Below are positions 49,340 through 59,786 of a stretch of DNA of 64,000 nt, one piece after another (position 1 is the stretch's first letter; every line of letters begins with the position of its first letter). Below the pieces are notes generated by a model. The model saw only the letters and a list, made by a program, of their open reading frames with translations, did no database searches and was not told the DNA's origin. The DNA comes from Mycetocola lacteus. GTDB taxonomy: Bacteria; Actinomycetota; Actinomycetes; Actinomycetales; Microbacteriaceae. A program made the translations under genes and the position numbers. Location: NCBI RefSeq assembly GCF_003667575.1, contig NZ_RCUY01000001.1, positions 310,001-374,000 on the forward strand, in the 5' to 3' direction.

Positions 49340-52300
49340 ATGTCTCCCGTTATTACGTTCCCGGCCGAGCTGCCCGTCTCGCAGAAGCGCACCGATATTT
49401 CCGATGCCATTCGCGATCACCAGGTAGTGATCGTTGCCGGTTCCACCGGGTCGGGAAAGACCACCCAGCTGCCGAAGATTTTGCTGGAGCTGGGGCGGGA
49501 GAGCATCGGACACACCCAGCCGCGGCGAATCGCCGCGCGCACCATCGCCGAGCGGATCGCCGAGGAGCTGGGCGAGGAGGTCGGTGAGACCGTCGGCTAT
49601 CAGGTGCGGTTCACCGATAAGGCGAGCGCCAGCACCAAGATCAAGCTGATGACCGACGGTATTCTCCTCAACGAGATCCACCACGACCGCCTGCTCAAGC
49701 GCTACGACACGATCATCATCGATGAGGCGCATGAGCGCAGCCTCAACATCGACTTCCTGCTGGGGTACCTCAAGCAACTGCTGCCCAAGCGTCCGGACCT
49801 CAAGGTGGTCATCACCTCGGCGACCATCGACCCCGAGTCCTTCTCCAAGCATTTCAACGATGCGCCGATCATTGAGGTGTCCGGCCGCACCTACCCGGTG
49901 GAGATCCGGTTCCGCCCGCTGGTGGCGGACGAGAACGCCGATGAGGACGAGGACACCGACACCCCGAGCCGCGATGACCGCAACTACATCGAGGGCATCA
50001 TCGACGGCCTGGATGAGCTGGCCCGGGAATCCCTCGGCGACGTGCTGGTGTTCCTCTCCGGTGAGGCCGAGATTCGCGACGCCGCCGACGCCCTGCGCGC
50101 TCGCTACGCGGGAGCCACGGGGGTCACCGAGATCCTGCCGCTGTATGGCCGGCTGAGCGCCGAGGAGCAGCACCGGGTGTTCCGTCCGGGCAATTCCGCC
50201 GGGGTGCGCCGTCGGGTGATTCTGGCGACCAACGTGGCCGAGACCAGCCTCACCGTGCCGGGCATCAAGTACGTGATCGACGCCGGTACCGCCCGCATCT
50301 CGCGCTATAGCGTGCGCGCAAAGATCCAGCGACTGCCCATCGAGGCGATCTCGCAGGCCTCGGCGAATCAGCGTTCGGGCCGGACCGGGCGTACCAGCCC
50401 GGGTATCGCGATCCGGCTGTACTCGGAGGAGGACTTTAACAAGCGTCCCGAGTTCACCGAGCCCGAGGTGCTGCGCACCAACCTGGCCGCGGTCATCCTG
50501 CAGATGGTGTCGCTGGGTCTCGGCGATATCGCCGCGTTCCCGTTCCTCCAGGCCCCCGAGGCCCGCGGAATCAAGGACGGCCTCGACCTCCTCACCGAGC
50601 TCGGCGCAATCACCCAGCGCCCGGGTACCACCCCCAAGCTCACCCGGACCGGACGGGATCTCGCCCGGCTGCCGATTGATCCGCGTTTTGCCCGCATGGT
50701 GCTGGAATCCAAAAAGCACGGGACGACCCGCGAGGTCATGGCGATCGTGGCCGCGCTGACCATTCAGGATCCCCGCGAGCGCCCGGTGGAGAAGCGTCAA
50801 CAGGCCGATGAGTTCCACAACCGCTTTGCCGACCCCACAAGCGACTTCCTCAGTCTGCTGGGACTCTGGAACTACCTCGAGGAGAAGCAGAAGGAGCTCT
50901 CCTCCAGCGCGTTCCGCCGCATGTGCAAGGCCGAGTTCCTCAACTATCTGCGGGTGCGCGAGTGGCAGGATGTCTATCGTCAGCTGCGCCGCATGGCCTC
51001 GCAGCTGGGCCTTCGCGTGGGCGATCCGGCCACCAATCCCGACGGCATCCACCGCTCGATCCTCTCCGGCCTGCTCTCCCAGATCGGCATCAAGGACGAG
51101 GCGGCCGCCGCCCAGGCGCAGGCCGCCAAAAAGCGGGGGTCCGCGGCAACCCCCGGCCCGCGCCGCAAGGGCGACTATGTGGGGGCGCGTCAGGCGCGCT
51201 TTGTGATTTTCCCGGGATCCGCGCTGATCAAAAAGCAGCCCGATGCGCTGATGGCCGCCGAGCTGGTCGAGACCAGCCGTCTGTTTGCGCGCACGGTCGC
51301 CAAGATCGACCCGGCCTGGGCCGAAGCCATCGCCCCGGAGCTCTGCAAGCGCAGCTATTCCGAGCCGCACTGGGAGAAGACCCAGGGCTCGGTGGTCGCC
51401 TATGAGAAGGTCACGCTGTACGGGGTGCCCATCATTCCGCGTCGCCGTGTGCAGTACGCGCGCATCGACCTGGAGCTCTCGCGCGATCTCTTTATCCGCC
51501 ATGCGCTGGTGCAGCGCGAGGCCGATTTCAAGCGCCTGAACCAGACGCTGTTTGCCTTTGATCGGCAGAACGCGGGTCTGCGCCGCGAGCTCGCCGAGCG
51601 CGAGGAGCGCACGCGTCGCCGCGACATCCTGTTCGATGACGAGGCCGTGTACGACTTCTATAACGCGCGCATTCCGGCCGAGGTGGCCGATCTGCGCGGG
51701 TTTGAAAAGTGGTGGCGCGAGGCCGCGGTCAGCACGCCGAAACTGCTCACCATGCGCGCCGAGGACCTGCTGCCCGAGGACGCCGATGAGATCGATGAGG
51801 GCCTGTTCCCGCCGACCTGGTCACAGGGCGATCAGACCCTGAAGCTGCGCTACCGGTTTGAGCCGGGCACCGCCGATGACGGTGTGACCGTGATGGTGCC
51901 GCTCGCGCTCCTCCCCCGCCTCTCCCCGATCGGGTTCGACTGGCAGGTGCCGGGTCTGCGGGCCGAGCTGGTGACCGCGCTGCTGAAGTCGCTGCCCAAG
52001 CACATCCGACGCAACGTGGTGCCCGCCGCCGACTGGGCTGCGCGCCTGCTCGCCGATCTCCCCACCGAGGTTCCCCAGCCCACCGCGACCCAGGAGGATA
52101 CGCTGACCGCGCGCCTGGCCATCGCGATCAAGCGTGCCGTGTACATCCCCATTGAGGCGGCCGACTTCGAGCTGGACCGGGTGCCCGACCACCTGAAGAT
52201 CACCTTCCGGGCGATCGATGAGCGCGGCCGCACCCTGAGCAGCGACAAGGACCTCACCGTCCTGCAGTCACGCCTGGCCACCAAGACCCGCACCCAGGTG

Positions 52301-53203
52301 GCAAAGGTTGCCCAGGCGCGCACAGCTGATCCGATCGAACGTCGCGGTCTCACCAGCTGGGACTTCGATGAGCTGCCGCGCTTTATCGACAGCGATCAGG
52401 GCGGTCACGTGGTGCGCGGATATCCGGCGCTCGTGGACCGCGGCGACAGCGTCGAGGTGCGGATCATGGCCACCGAGGCCGATCAGCTCCGCGAGCTGCC
52501 CGGCGGCGTGCGCCGACTGCTGCAACTGCAGACCGCCTCGCCGGTCTCGTACGTGCAGAACCATCTGACCGCCCCGGAAAAGCTCGCGCTGGCCGCGAGC
52601 CCGTACCAGAACACCCCGGCACTGTTTGATGACTGCCTCACCGCGTGCATCGACGACGTGCTGCAGCGCGTCGCACCGGGCGGCGCGATCTTCATGCGCG
52701 CCGAGTTCGAGAAGGTACGGGACCGGGTGTCCCAGGCCATCATGAACGGCATGTTCGAGACGGTTTCGCTGACCGCCCGCATCCTCACCGCCTCTCGCGA
52801 GGCCGATAAGGCGCTGGGTAAGGCGACCAGCCTGACCCTACTGCCGGCGCTGACCGACATGAAGGCACAGCGCGCGGGACTCGTGTTCCCGGGCTTTGTC
52901 TCGCGCACGGGCCTTGCCCGGATGCGCGACCTACCGCGCTACCTCTCGGGCATCACTCACCGCGCCTCGCGCCTGGCCGACAATGCCAACCGCGACCGTG
53001 CGTGGCAAAACGAGATCGAGACGGCGCAGGCCCGCTTCACCAACGCCGGCGGCACCATCCCACTGCCCGAGCACGCACCGGACCACCTGGTACAGGCCCG
53101 CTGGATGCTCGAGGAGTTCCGGATCAGCCTGTTCGCCCAGCACCTCGGCACCAGCCAGTCGGTCTCGCTGCAGCGCATCACCAAGGCCCTGGACCAGCGC
53201 TAG
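49340..53203 (+). CDS. hrpA: ATP-dependent RNA helicase HrpA
   Basis: This is a DEAH-box helicase (1287 aa, normal for the long HrpA form). Walker A is VAGSTGSGKTTQLPK, the DEAH box is IIIDEAHERSLNIDFLL and motif III is VVITSATIDP. Motif V/VI are LATNVAETSLTVPGIKYVID and QRSGRTGRTSPGIAIRLY. A ratchet/OB segment and a C-terminal DUF3418 region follow. HrpA unwinds mRNA or rescues collided ribosomes in other bacteria. A -10-like TAGAAT lies nine bases before the ATG. Codons ALDQR-stop at its end recur 44 bases downstream. Confidence 0.95.
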   Translation: MSPVITFPAELPVSQKRTDISDAIRDHQVVIVAGSTGSGKTTQLPKILLELGRESIGHTQPRRIAARTIAERIAEELGEEVGETVGYQVRFTDKASASTKIKLMTDGILLNEIHHDRLLKRYDTIIIDEAHERSLNIDFLLGYLKQLLPKRPDLKVVITSATIDPESFSKHFNDAPIIEVSGRTYPVEIRFRPLVADENADEDEDTDTPSRDDRNYIEGIIDGLDELARESLGDVLVFLSGEAEIRDAADALRARYAGATGVTEILPLYGRLSAEEQHRVFRPGNSAGVRRRVILATNVAETSLTVPGIKYVIDAGTARISRYSVRAKIQRLPIEAISQASANQRSGRTGRTSPGIAIRLYSEEDFNKRPEFTEPEVLRTNLAAVILQMVSLGLGDIAAFPFLQAPEARGIKDGLDLLTELGAITQRPGTTPKLTRTGRDLARLPIDPRFARMVLESKKHGTTREVMAIVAALTIQDPRERPVEKRQQADEFHNRFADPTSDFLSLLGLWNYLEEKQKELSSSAFRRMCKAEFLNYLRVREWQDVYRQLRRMASQLGLRVGDPATNPDGIHRSILSGLLSQIGIKDEAAAAQAQAAKKRGSAATPGPRRKGDYVGARQARFVIFPGSALIKKQPDALMAAELVETSRLFARTVAKIDPAWAEAIAPELCKRSYSEPHWEKTQGSVVAYEKVTLYGVPIIPRRRVQYARIDLELSRDLFIRHALVQREADFKRLNQTLFAFDRQNAGLRRELAEREERTRRRDILFDDEAVYDFYNARIPAEVADLRGFEKWWREAAVSTPKLLTMRAEDLLPEDADEIDEGLFPPTWSQGDQTLKLRYRFEPGTADDGVTVMVPLALLPRLSPIGFDWQVPGLRAELVTALLKSLPKHIRRNVVPAADWAARLLADLPTEVPQPTATQEDTLTARLAIAIKRAVYIPIEAADFELDRVPDHLKITFRAIDERGRTLSSDKDLTVLQSRLATKTRTQVAKVAQARTADPIERRGLTSWDFDELPRFIDSDQGGHVVRGYPALVDRGDSVEVRIMATEADQLRELPGGVRRLLQLQTASPVSYVQNHLTAPEKLALAASPYQNTPALFDDCLTACIDDVLQRVAPGGAIFMRAEFEKVRDRVSQAIMNGMFETVSLTARILTASREADKALGKATSLTLLPALTDMKAQRAGLVFPGFVSRTGLARMRDLPRYLSGITHRASRLADNANRDRAWQNEIETAQARFTNAGGTIPLPEHAPDHLVQARWMLEEFRISLFAQHLGTSQSVSLQRITKALDQR

Positions 53204-53247
53204 TCTGGCGCTCGGCCGGCTTTCGGCAGGCTCTAGACCAGCGCTAG
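53204..53247 (+). repeat. Duplicate of the hrpA 3' terminal codons
   Basis: GCTCTAGACCAGCGCTAG at 53230-53247 repeats the gene's last codons GCCCTGGACCAGCGCTAG (53186-53203), with two synonymous changes; both read ALDQR-stop. In that frame the preceding codons read SAGFRQ. It resembles the stubs after poxB and uxaC but is much shorter. Confidence 0.6.
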
Positions 53248-53437
53248 ACCACCTTTCGACCGGCGGCAGTCCGGCTCTCATCCACACCGCGGGGCAACCG
53301 ATGTCCGAGTTGTCCCGCGGATTGTCATTTAGCTTCATATTTCGTCGCATAACTTCGTGCAGTTTGCGACAAAACGAATCGAGGACCATCGTGGAACCTG
53401 TATCGCCACAGGCGTCGGGGAATAAAACCCGTCGCAC

Positions 53438-53453
53438 ATCGGTATATACCGAT
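53438..53453. promoter_or_regulatory. Perfect 16-bp palindrome before the flavin reductase
   Basis: ATCGGTATATACCGAT is a perfect palindrome ending 24 bases before the ATG at 53478, placed like an operator. Upstream, TTTCGTCGCA at 53340 and TGCGACAAAA at 53365 form a 9-of-10 inverted repeat around a 15-base spacer. No regulator gene adjoins. The rest of the 53248-53477 gap shows nothing else. Confidence 0.65.
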
Positions 53454-53477
53454 ATGGATAGAGGAGAACCCGAGCAG

Positions 53478-54071
53478 ATGACTACCGCAGCGAATGTTCT
53501 GTCACACGACGCCGACACCGAGGAATCTCCGGCGTTGGGGTTTGATGCGGGCCTCGCACCGGACGAGTTTAAGGCCGCGTTCCGCAACCACCCCGCGGGC
53601 GTCGCCGTGGTCACCGCCGATGATGGAACCGGCCCGGTCGCGATGACCGTAACCTCGGTCTTCTCCGTCAGCGCCGACCCGGCCCTGCTCGTCTTCTCGG
53701 TGTCCGACCTGTCCTCCAGCGCCAAGACCATCATCGCCGCCGACACCCTCGTGGTGCACCTGCTCGGTGCCGACCAGCTCGACATCGCCAAGCTCGGCGC
53801 CACCAGCGGCATCGACCGCTTCGAAGACACCTCGATCTGGTCCCGCCTGATCACCGGCGAACCCTTCTATCCCTCCGCCCAGACCTGGATTCGCGGCCGC
53901 GTCGTCAACTCGCTGCGCGCCGGTGCCTCCACCGTCGTTGTGGTGCACGCCCTCCAGGCCAACGCCCCCGAGGCCGGAAGCGTCGAGGCCGACGCCACCG
54001 AGTCGCGGCCGCTGGTTTATCACAACCGGACCTGGCACCACCTGGGCGAGCACTCCAACCTCGAGCTCTAA
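53478..54071 (+). CDS. Flavin reductase-like protein (FMN split barrel)
   Basis: This 197-residue protein has the flavin-reductase split-barrel fold and would supply reduced FMN or FAD to a monooxygenase. Motifs are EFKAAFRNHPAGVAVVTADD, GPVAMTVTSVFSVSADPALL and VHLLGADQLDIAKLGATSGI. It ends ESRPLVYHNRTWHHLGEHS, where the PL-x-Y-x2-R-x-Y/W pattern is typical. The ATG at 53478 lies 11 bases after GAGGAG; an in-frame ATG at 53454 is possible but touches the palindrome. No partner monooxygenase is in the window. Confidence 0.9.
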   Translation: MTTAANVLSHDADTEESPALGFDAGLAPDEFKAAFRNHPAGVAVVTADDGTGPVAMTVTSVFSVSADPALLVFSVSDLSSSAKTIIAADTLVVHLLGADQLDIAKLGATSGIDRFEDTSIWSRLITGEPFYPSAQTWIRGRVVNSLRAGASTVVVVHALQANAPEAGSVEADATESRPLVYHNRTWHHLGEHSNLEL

Positions 54072-54138
54072 CCAACACCCTCGGAAACCAACCGACCCCG
54101 CCCACGCGCAACCATCCCCACCTCTCCATAACGAAAGC

Positions 54139-54180
54139 GGCGGGGCCGAAGCGATTATCGCTTCGGCCCCGCCATTTTCT
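54139..54180. terminator. Bidirectional terminator
   Basis: GGCGGGGCCGAAGCGA pairs perfectly with TCGCTTCGGCCCCGCC around TTA, followed by ATTTTCT. It separates the flavin reductase from the convergent surface protein. Confidence 0.9.
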
Positions 54181-54192
54181 GTGAAGCCGGAA

Positions 54193-57100
54193 CTAGTTCA
54201 TTCCCCGCCGACGGCGCAGTCCGTATACGATCGCGCCTCCCAGCAGGAGCGCGATAATTCCGCTCAGCCCAATCAGCGCACCGCCCGGTCCCGCACCGGT
54301 CAGAGCTAGTCCCCCACCCGTACCGGGAGCGGTCGGCAGGCCGGGGCCGGTGGATGAATCACCCGAGGGTGATGGGCCGGCCGAAGGACCCGGGCTCGAA
54401 GAAGGGTCCGGGCTCGAAGAAGGGTCCGGGCTCGACGAGGGGTCCGGGCTCGTAGAGGGGTCCGGCGTCGGCGTGATGACCACCGGGACCTGGGCTATGT
54501 ACCAGGACTGATCGGTGGCGGCGGCCGGTTGTTGGTCCGCCGGCAACGGCTTTCCCGATCGCCCGATGGCCACCCCAACCGCCTCCACCCGGTTGTGATA
54601 TTGCCCGGTAATGGCGGTGGAACTTGCTTCAAACTCGCGTGAGGCCCCCGGTGCCAGCGGACCGGACTCATTCGAAGTCGGGATCAGCGTGCCGGTGCTT
54701 CCATCTCCCGCACTCCACTCATCATGCAGGGCCAGACTGTCCAGGGCAATATCGCCGGTGTTGGTAACCGTGTAGGTGAAACGGACGGTATCTCCGGGTC
54801 GCACAGGGGCACCTGGTGCAGACTCGAAGTGGTCGCCATTGGTGAGTTTACGCACACTCAGCGCAGGACTCGGATCGGCCACAACGGTGGCTGGATTAGT
54901 GTCAAACGACTGGGTTGTGCCCCGATAGATTCCAGCAACGGTCGCCACGTTGATGGACTTCTTGTCCCAGCTCACCGATGCGTTGGTCGGGGTCAGGGTG
55001 GAATACTGCAGCGTAAACAGTGTCGCCTCGGGAATATCCCCGAACCTCACACGAAACGCGGTTGCGCCGTGGAAATCGTCACTCCATGTACCGTTACTCG
55101 CCGTGGTTGCGTCGGGTGAGTACTGAACGCTGGCACCGGTCGGAAGGCCCTCGACCGCCGAGTCCAGGGTCAGCGAGAAGTCTGATCCGCGCCCGTCCTG
55201 TGCCTGCGGAAGCCGGTCAAAGAGGACCGCATCGGTGACCGGTCCGGACAGTGCGTTGACCCCGGAAAGCTGCCAGGTTGACGATTGCCCCGCACGCGTG
55301 GTCCCGGATGTACCCCACTCACCGGTAGCCGTGCGCACCTGCTTGGCCAAGATTAGGCCGCCAGCGGCGATCACGTTGGAGGTACCCGTCGCCGTCGCGA
55401 TTTTTGGCAGTTCAGATTGGAACGCAAACCGGTCGCTCGCGGTGGTCACCCCGTAGGTTGAGGCCAGGGATCGATAGGCGGGATCATTGGTATAGGCCCA
55501 GGTGCTCGCGGAGGCGCGCGTTCCCGCATACTGATAAGCCTGAGGCAGCACCTTCACGGGCACATCGTACTGCCACATCCACCGTGCATAGGGCAGCGTG
55601 GGCTGCCCGGTGACGCTGAAGGAGGACAGGGTGTCAAAGGTGAAGTGCACAACCTGGTGCACCCCGTCCGCGTCGGTGACGGCCGAAGTCGACACGGTCA
55701 ACCCATCCCCGGGCCGGGGGATCTTTCGCCCAGTAATGATCTCGGTTTCGGTGACCGGGGTCACCCCCGTGGCTGCGTCGTAGGACACCCCGACGGGAAG
55801 TACCAGGTTCAGCACCGAATCGTCAAAGCTTCGAGCTCCCGAATCCCAGTTGGCGATGTTTGCCCGGTAGCTCGCGGTGGACCCTACCGGCAGGGTTGCC
55901 GGGGCAATAATATCGGTGGACACCGGGAGCGCATCAACAATGGTGACAGCGGAGGCTGCCTGGCTGGACAGGGTCTCCCCAGAGACGGTGATACCACTCG
56001 TGGTGACCTGCTCCTGGTAGGGACCTCCCGCGGTACCCGCCGCCGGGGTGGTGCCGTCCACGACGTTGGCAAATGCGGGCCGGACCACCTTATTAAAGCT
56101 CAATTGAGAATCCTGTGGAATGTCGTGCGCTGCCGTACCGAGCACCTGGATTCGCCAGCCGGTGACCCGGTCTCCATCGGCCACCCGAATGGGGTTAGCA
56201 CCAATGGGGTTTCCATTGGCATCAACCCACACGGAGACGTTTGCCACGGTGGAGGTGTCCCAAGCCGATGAGGAATCAAGCAGCGTCCAGTCGGCATTTT
56301 TCTCGGTCTGATAGTAGAAACGCATCGGCAGCTTCAACCCGATCAGGTTGGATGAGACGCCGATATCACCACTGAGGAACTGAAGATGGTTCCAGGCATC
56401 GGCATCCTGAGCCGAGGTCCGACTGCTGGATTCCATGGTAAGCGTGCTCAGCTGGTCGCCATCGCCCGAGGGGTTCACGAAGCTCCCCGCGAATGACACA
56501 CTCTGGTTGACGGCACCGTTGACCAGAGTGCCCGCACCAGCCCAGGACGTGGTGGACTTGGGCTGCGGATCCCGGAGTACCTCACCCTGTGCGGTGGTTG
56601 TTGCCGTGGGCATCCGATTTCCTGCCGCGTCGGCAAGGTCCAGTGAAACGGTGTTCACCGGCGGCCTGCTTCCGGTATTGAAGTGCTCGCTGGGGTAGTT
56701 AATCGCGAGCCACACCCGCGCCGCGTTTGAGTTGACCTGAGGATCTTGTACGGTTTCCGCGCGATAGGTCGCGGTGGTCGATCCGTCCGTGCCGGTGGCA
56801 AACTTCCACTCCCCACCGAGCTCACCGTTGCGCGAGTAGTCAACGACGGTGGAACCCGCCGGCAGAACGTCGGTGAACGTTACTCCGTAGGCAAAAAAGT
56901 TGGTTCGGTCATTCCCGGTGGTGTCGCTGACTTTGAAGTTATACGTGACGGTTCGATTATCCGATCCACGTACCGTGGACGCCGTCTTGGTGGGGACGAA
57001 CTTCTGGGTACCGGTCACGCCGGTCTTGACCTTCTGTGCATCCGGTGCGGTCAGGTCGCCGGGGCTGTTTCCCACGATGCTGGTTGTGAACACCGAGCTA

Positions 57101-57531
57101 GCGCTCAGGCGATCCAGGTTCTTTGACTGTGTGACGGTGAATCGAAACTCGGAAAGGTTTTGAGTCACCGGTTTGAGGACAAATGTGACCGTGTTTCCGT
57201 TGGTCCGGGTCGAGGCGACCGGCGAGGCACCGTCGGTGGGAACCGCGTCGAAGGTGAGGTCCGGATCCAGGGTTGCAGTGAGCTCAACGCCCTCGATTGG
57301 TTCGAGTGCCCGGGCGGTGGGAATGCTCAGTGTGACCCCGTAAGAAAACGCCTCATAGGCGCGTACGGATGCGTTGTTGGGGCCCACGATATCGACCGTG
57401 TAGTTGGCCGTTGCTGCCCGGGCGGGCGCAGTGAGGACAAAAACGGCGGCGAGCATCGCGAGAACCGTGATCAGGCTCGCAATCGTCCGGGGCACGCGAG
57501 AGGGCGGGTAGAGCGGATGAGGGGAGCTCAT
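54193..57531 (-). CDS. Wall-anchored surface protein with DUF11-like domain
   Basis: This is a secreted 1112-residue protein. The signal peptide ends near residue 41 (FVLTAPARA). Several beta-rich regions follow, one with VSVWVDANGNPIGANPIRVA. A DUF11-like domain around 940-1010 contains GDTVRFTYTVTNTGDIALDS. A wall-spanning Pro/Ser linker of repeated DPSSSP units lies near 1020-1045. The C-terminus has LALTG (1075), a membrane helix and GLRRRRGMN, matching the LAxTG sortase-E signal. RBS AGGAGGA precedes the ATG at 57531. It shares architecture with the 2407-residue protein; its ligand is unknown. Confidence 0.88.
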   Translation of the reverse strand: MSSPHPLYPPSRVPRTIASLITVLAMLAAVFVLTAPARAATANYTVDIVGPNNASVRAYEAFSYGVTLSIPTARALEPIEGVELTATLDPDLTFDAVPTDGASPVASTRTNGNTVTFVLKPVTQNLSEFRFTVTQSKNLDRLSASSVFTTSIVGNSPGDLTAPDAQKVKTGVTGTQKFVPTKTASTVRGSDNRTVTYNFKVSDTTGNDRTNFFAYGVTFTDVLPAGSTVVDYSRNGELGGEWKFATGTDGSTTATYRAETVQDPQVNSNAARVWLAINYPSEHFNTGSRPPVNTVSLDLADAAGNRMPTATTTAQGEVLRDPQPKSTTSWAGAGTLVNGAVNQSVSFAGSFVNPSGDGDQLSTLTMESSSRTSAQDADAWNHLQFLSGDIGVSSNLIGLKLPMRFYYQTEKNADWTLLDSSSAWDTSTVANVSVWVDANGNPIGANPIRVADGDRVTGWRIQVLGTAAHDIPQDSQLSFNKVVRPAFANVVDGTTPAAGTAGGPYQEQVTTSGITVSGETLSSQAASAVTIVDALPVSTDIIAPATLPVGSTASYRANIANWDSGARSFDDSVLNLVLPVGVSYDAATGVTPVTETEIITGRKIPRPGDGLTVSTSAVTDADGVHQVVHFTFDTLSSFSVTGQPTLPYARWMWQYDVPVKVLPQAYQYAGTRASASTWAYTNDPAYRSLASTYGVTTASDRFAFQSELPKIATATGTSNVIAAGGLILAKQVRTATGEWGTSGTTRAGQSSTWQLSGVNALSGPVTDAVLFDRLPQAQDGRGSDFSLTLDSAVEGLPTGASVQYSPDATTASNGTWSDDFHGATAFRVRFGDIPEATLFTLQYSTLTPTNASVSWDKKSINVATVAGIYRGTTQSFDTNPATVVADPSPALSVRKLTNGDHFESAPGAPVRPGDTVRFTYTVTNTGDIALDSLALHDEWSAGDGSTGTLIPTSNESGPLAPGASREFEASSTAITGQYHNRVEAVGVAIGRSGKPLPADQQPAAATDQSWYIAQVPVVITPTPDPSTSPDPSSSPDPSSSPDPSSSPGPSAGPSPSGDSSTGPGLPTAPGTGGGLALTGAGPGGALIGLSGIIALLLGGAIVYGLRRRRGMN
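54392..54463 (-). repeat. 18-bp tandem repeat in the surface-protein linker
   Basis: Four 18-base units of the form GGGCTCGAAGAAGGGTCC run from 54392 to 54463; the first two are identical and the others vary at two or three bases. On the coding strand they encode DPSSSP units. Length changes here would stay in frame and alter the linker. Confidence 0.9.
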
Positions 57532-57856
57532 GCTTCCTCCTGGGTAAGTGCATCGAGCGGTATGCGCAGACGGGGCTCCTATAGCGCCCTCGACACGGGT
57601 CGGGTGGGTATGGATTTATGGCACATCGCCCGTAAATAACAGACGTTTTAGTGCGGTGTCCACTCAACCTACCAAATTCGAATACATACTCGCAATTAAA
57701 AACTTTCCCCGCCTCCCGCCATTCAACTCCCCAGAGGCGTCCTCGGCTCGACATCCCATGACCGTCCCGGGTATCGTGGCCGAGTGGGCATCCGGGAGGG
57801 GAATCCCGGACTCCCCGAATTGTTCCGGGCTCTAAGTCGCCCATCTGCGAAGGGGA
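57532..57856. other. Divergent promoter region
   Basis: This 325-base gap lies between the surface protein (minus) and the MoxR operon (plus). An AT-rich core at about 57655-57705 probably holds both promoters. The minus-strand end has the strong ribosome site AGGAGGA. I see no gene or strong hairpin. Confidence 0.5.
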
Positions 57857-58903
<1,047 letters not shown>

Positions 58904-58910
58904 GGCCTTC

Positions 58911-59786
58911 GTGAGCACACTTCTTCGCAAGGTCAAGGCCAGACTGTTTCTGACCTCCCCGTACCGCAGTGCCCACCCGCTTGAGGGTGCGCACGCCGCG
59001 GTGCTGCGCGGACGCAGCCTGGATTTTGACGATCTCCGGGTGTATCAGCCGGGAGACGAGGTGCGCGACATCGACTGGCGTGCCAGTGCCCGCAGCAACC
59101 AGGTCCTGATCAAGCGCTACATCGCGACCCGGCGTCAGGTGGTGAGCCTGACCCTGGACACCGGGGTGACGATGGACGCCCGGGCGGCCGATGGAACCCG
59201 CAAACGCGATCTGGCGCTGCTGATCGCCGGGGTCCTCGGCTACCTTTCGCTGCGCCACGGCGACGAGGTCGGGACCCGCTACGCCACCGAAACCGGTCTG
59301 CACCGTCAGCGCGGCGCCACCTCGGAGGGGCGGCTGGAACTGGCCCTGCGGGGTGCCCGTGATCGAGTGGCCGGTGCCGAGTTCACCCGCGAGAAGCTGT
59401 TGGAGTCCATCGTCCGTGAGGAGCGCGGCCGCCGTATCCTGACGATCATCACCGATGAGGCACCGATCAGCGCCGCCGAGGAGCGCCAGTTGCGTCGGCT
59501 CCGCGTGCAGCACGATCTGGTCTGGATTACCGTGTGCGAAGCCCCGTTGCTCGGGGTTCCGCGAGAAGCCCACGTGGATATCCAGACCGGCTGGGCGATC
59601 CCGACCTTCGCCCAGGCCGACACCGCCCTGATCGAGGAGTTGGCACGGGCCGACGCCGCGGAGCGGGAGCGACGCATCGCCTTGCTGAACGCGCTGTCGA
59701 TCACCAATCTGGAGATCCGCACCGAAGCCGAGGTTGTCCCCGCGCTTCTTGACATGCTGCGACGGAGGCATCGTGCCCGTCGATAA
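58911..59786 (+). CDS. DUF58 domain protein
   Basis: This is a 291-residue cytoplasmic protein of the family that always accompanies MoxR. The key block is GRSLDFDDLRVYQPGDEVRD followed by IDWRASARSNQVLIKRYIAT. The following VSLTLDTGVTMDARAADG forms a VWA-like fold without a full metal site. The GTG at 58911 lies seven bases after the moxR stop. It probably acts with MoxR to load or activate the membrane VWA proteins. Confidence 0.93.
   Translation: MSTLLRKVKARLFLTSPYRSAHPLEGAHAAVLRGRSLDFDDLRVYQPGDEVRDIDWRASARSNQVLIKRYIATRRQVVSLTLDTGVTMDARAADGTRKRDLALLIAGVLGYLSLRHGDEVGTRYATETGLHRQRGATSEGRLELALRGARDRVAGAEFTREKLLESIVREERGRRILTIITDEAPISAAEERQLRRLRVQHDLVWITVCEAPLLGVPREAHVDIQTGWAIPTFAQADTALIEELARADAAERERRIALLNALSITNLEIRTEAEVVPALLDMLRRRHRARR

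Noticed and set aside
49202..51502. A 766-codon minus-strand open frame opposite hrpA
   Set aside because: It is a compositional shadow of hrpA. The plus strand carries all helicase motifs.
54392..54463. CRISPR-like array of 18-base repeats
   Set aside because: The units are contiguous, with no spacers, and encode a Pro/Ser linker in frame.
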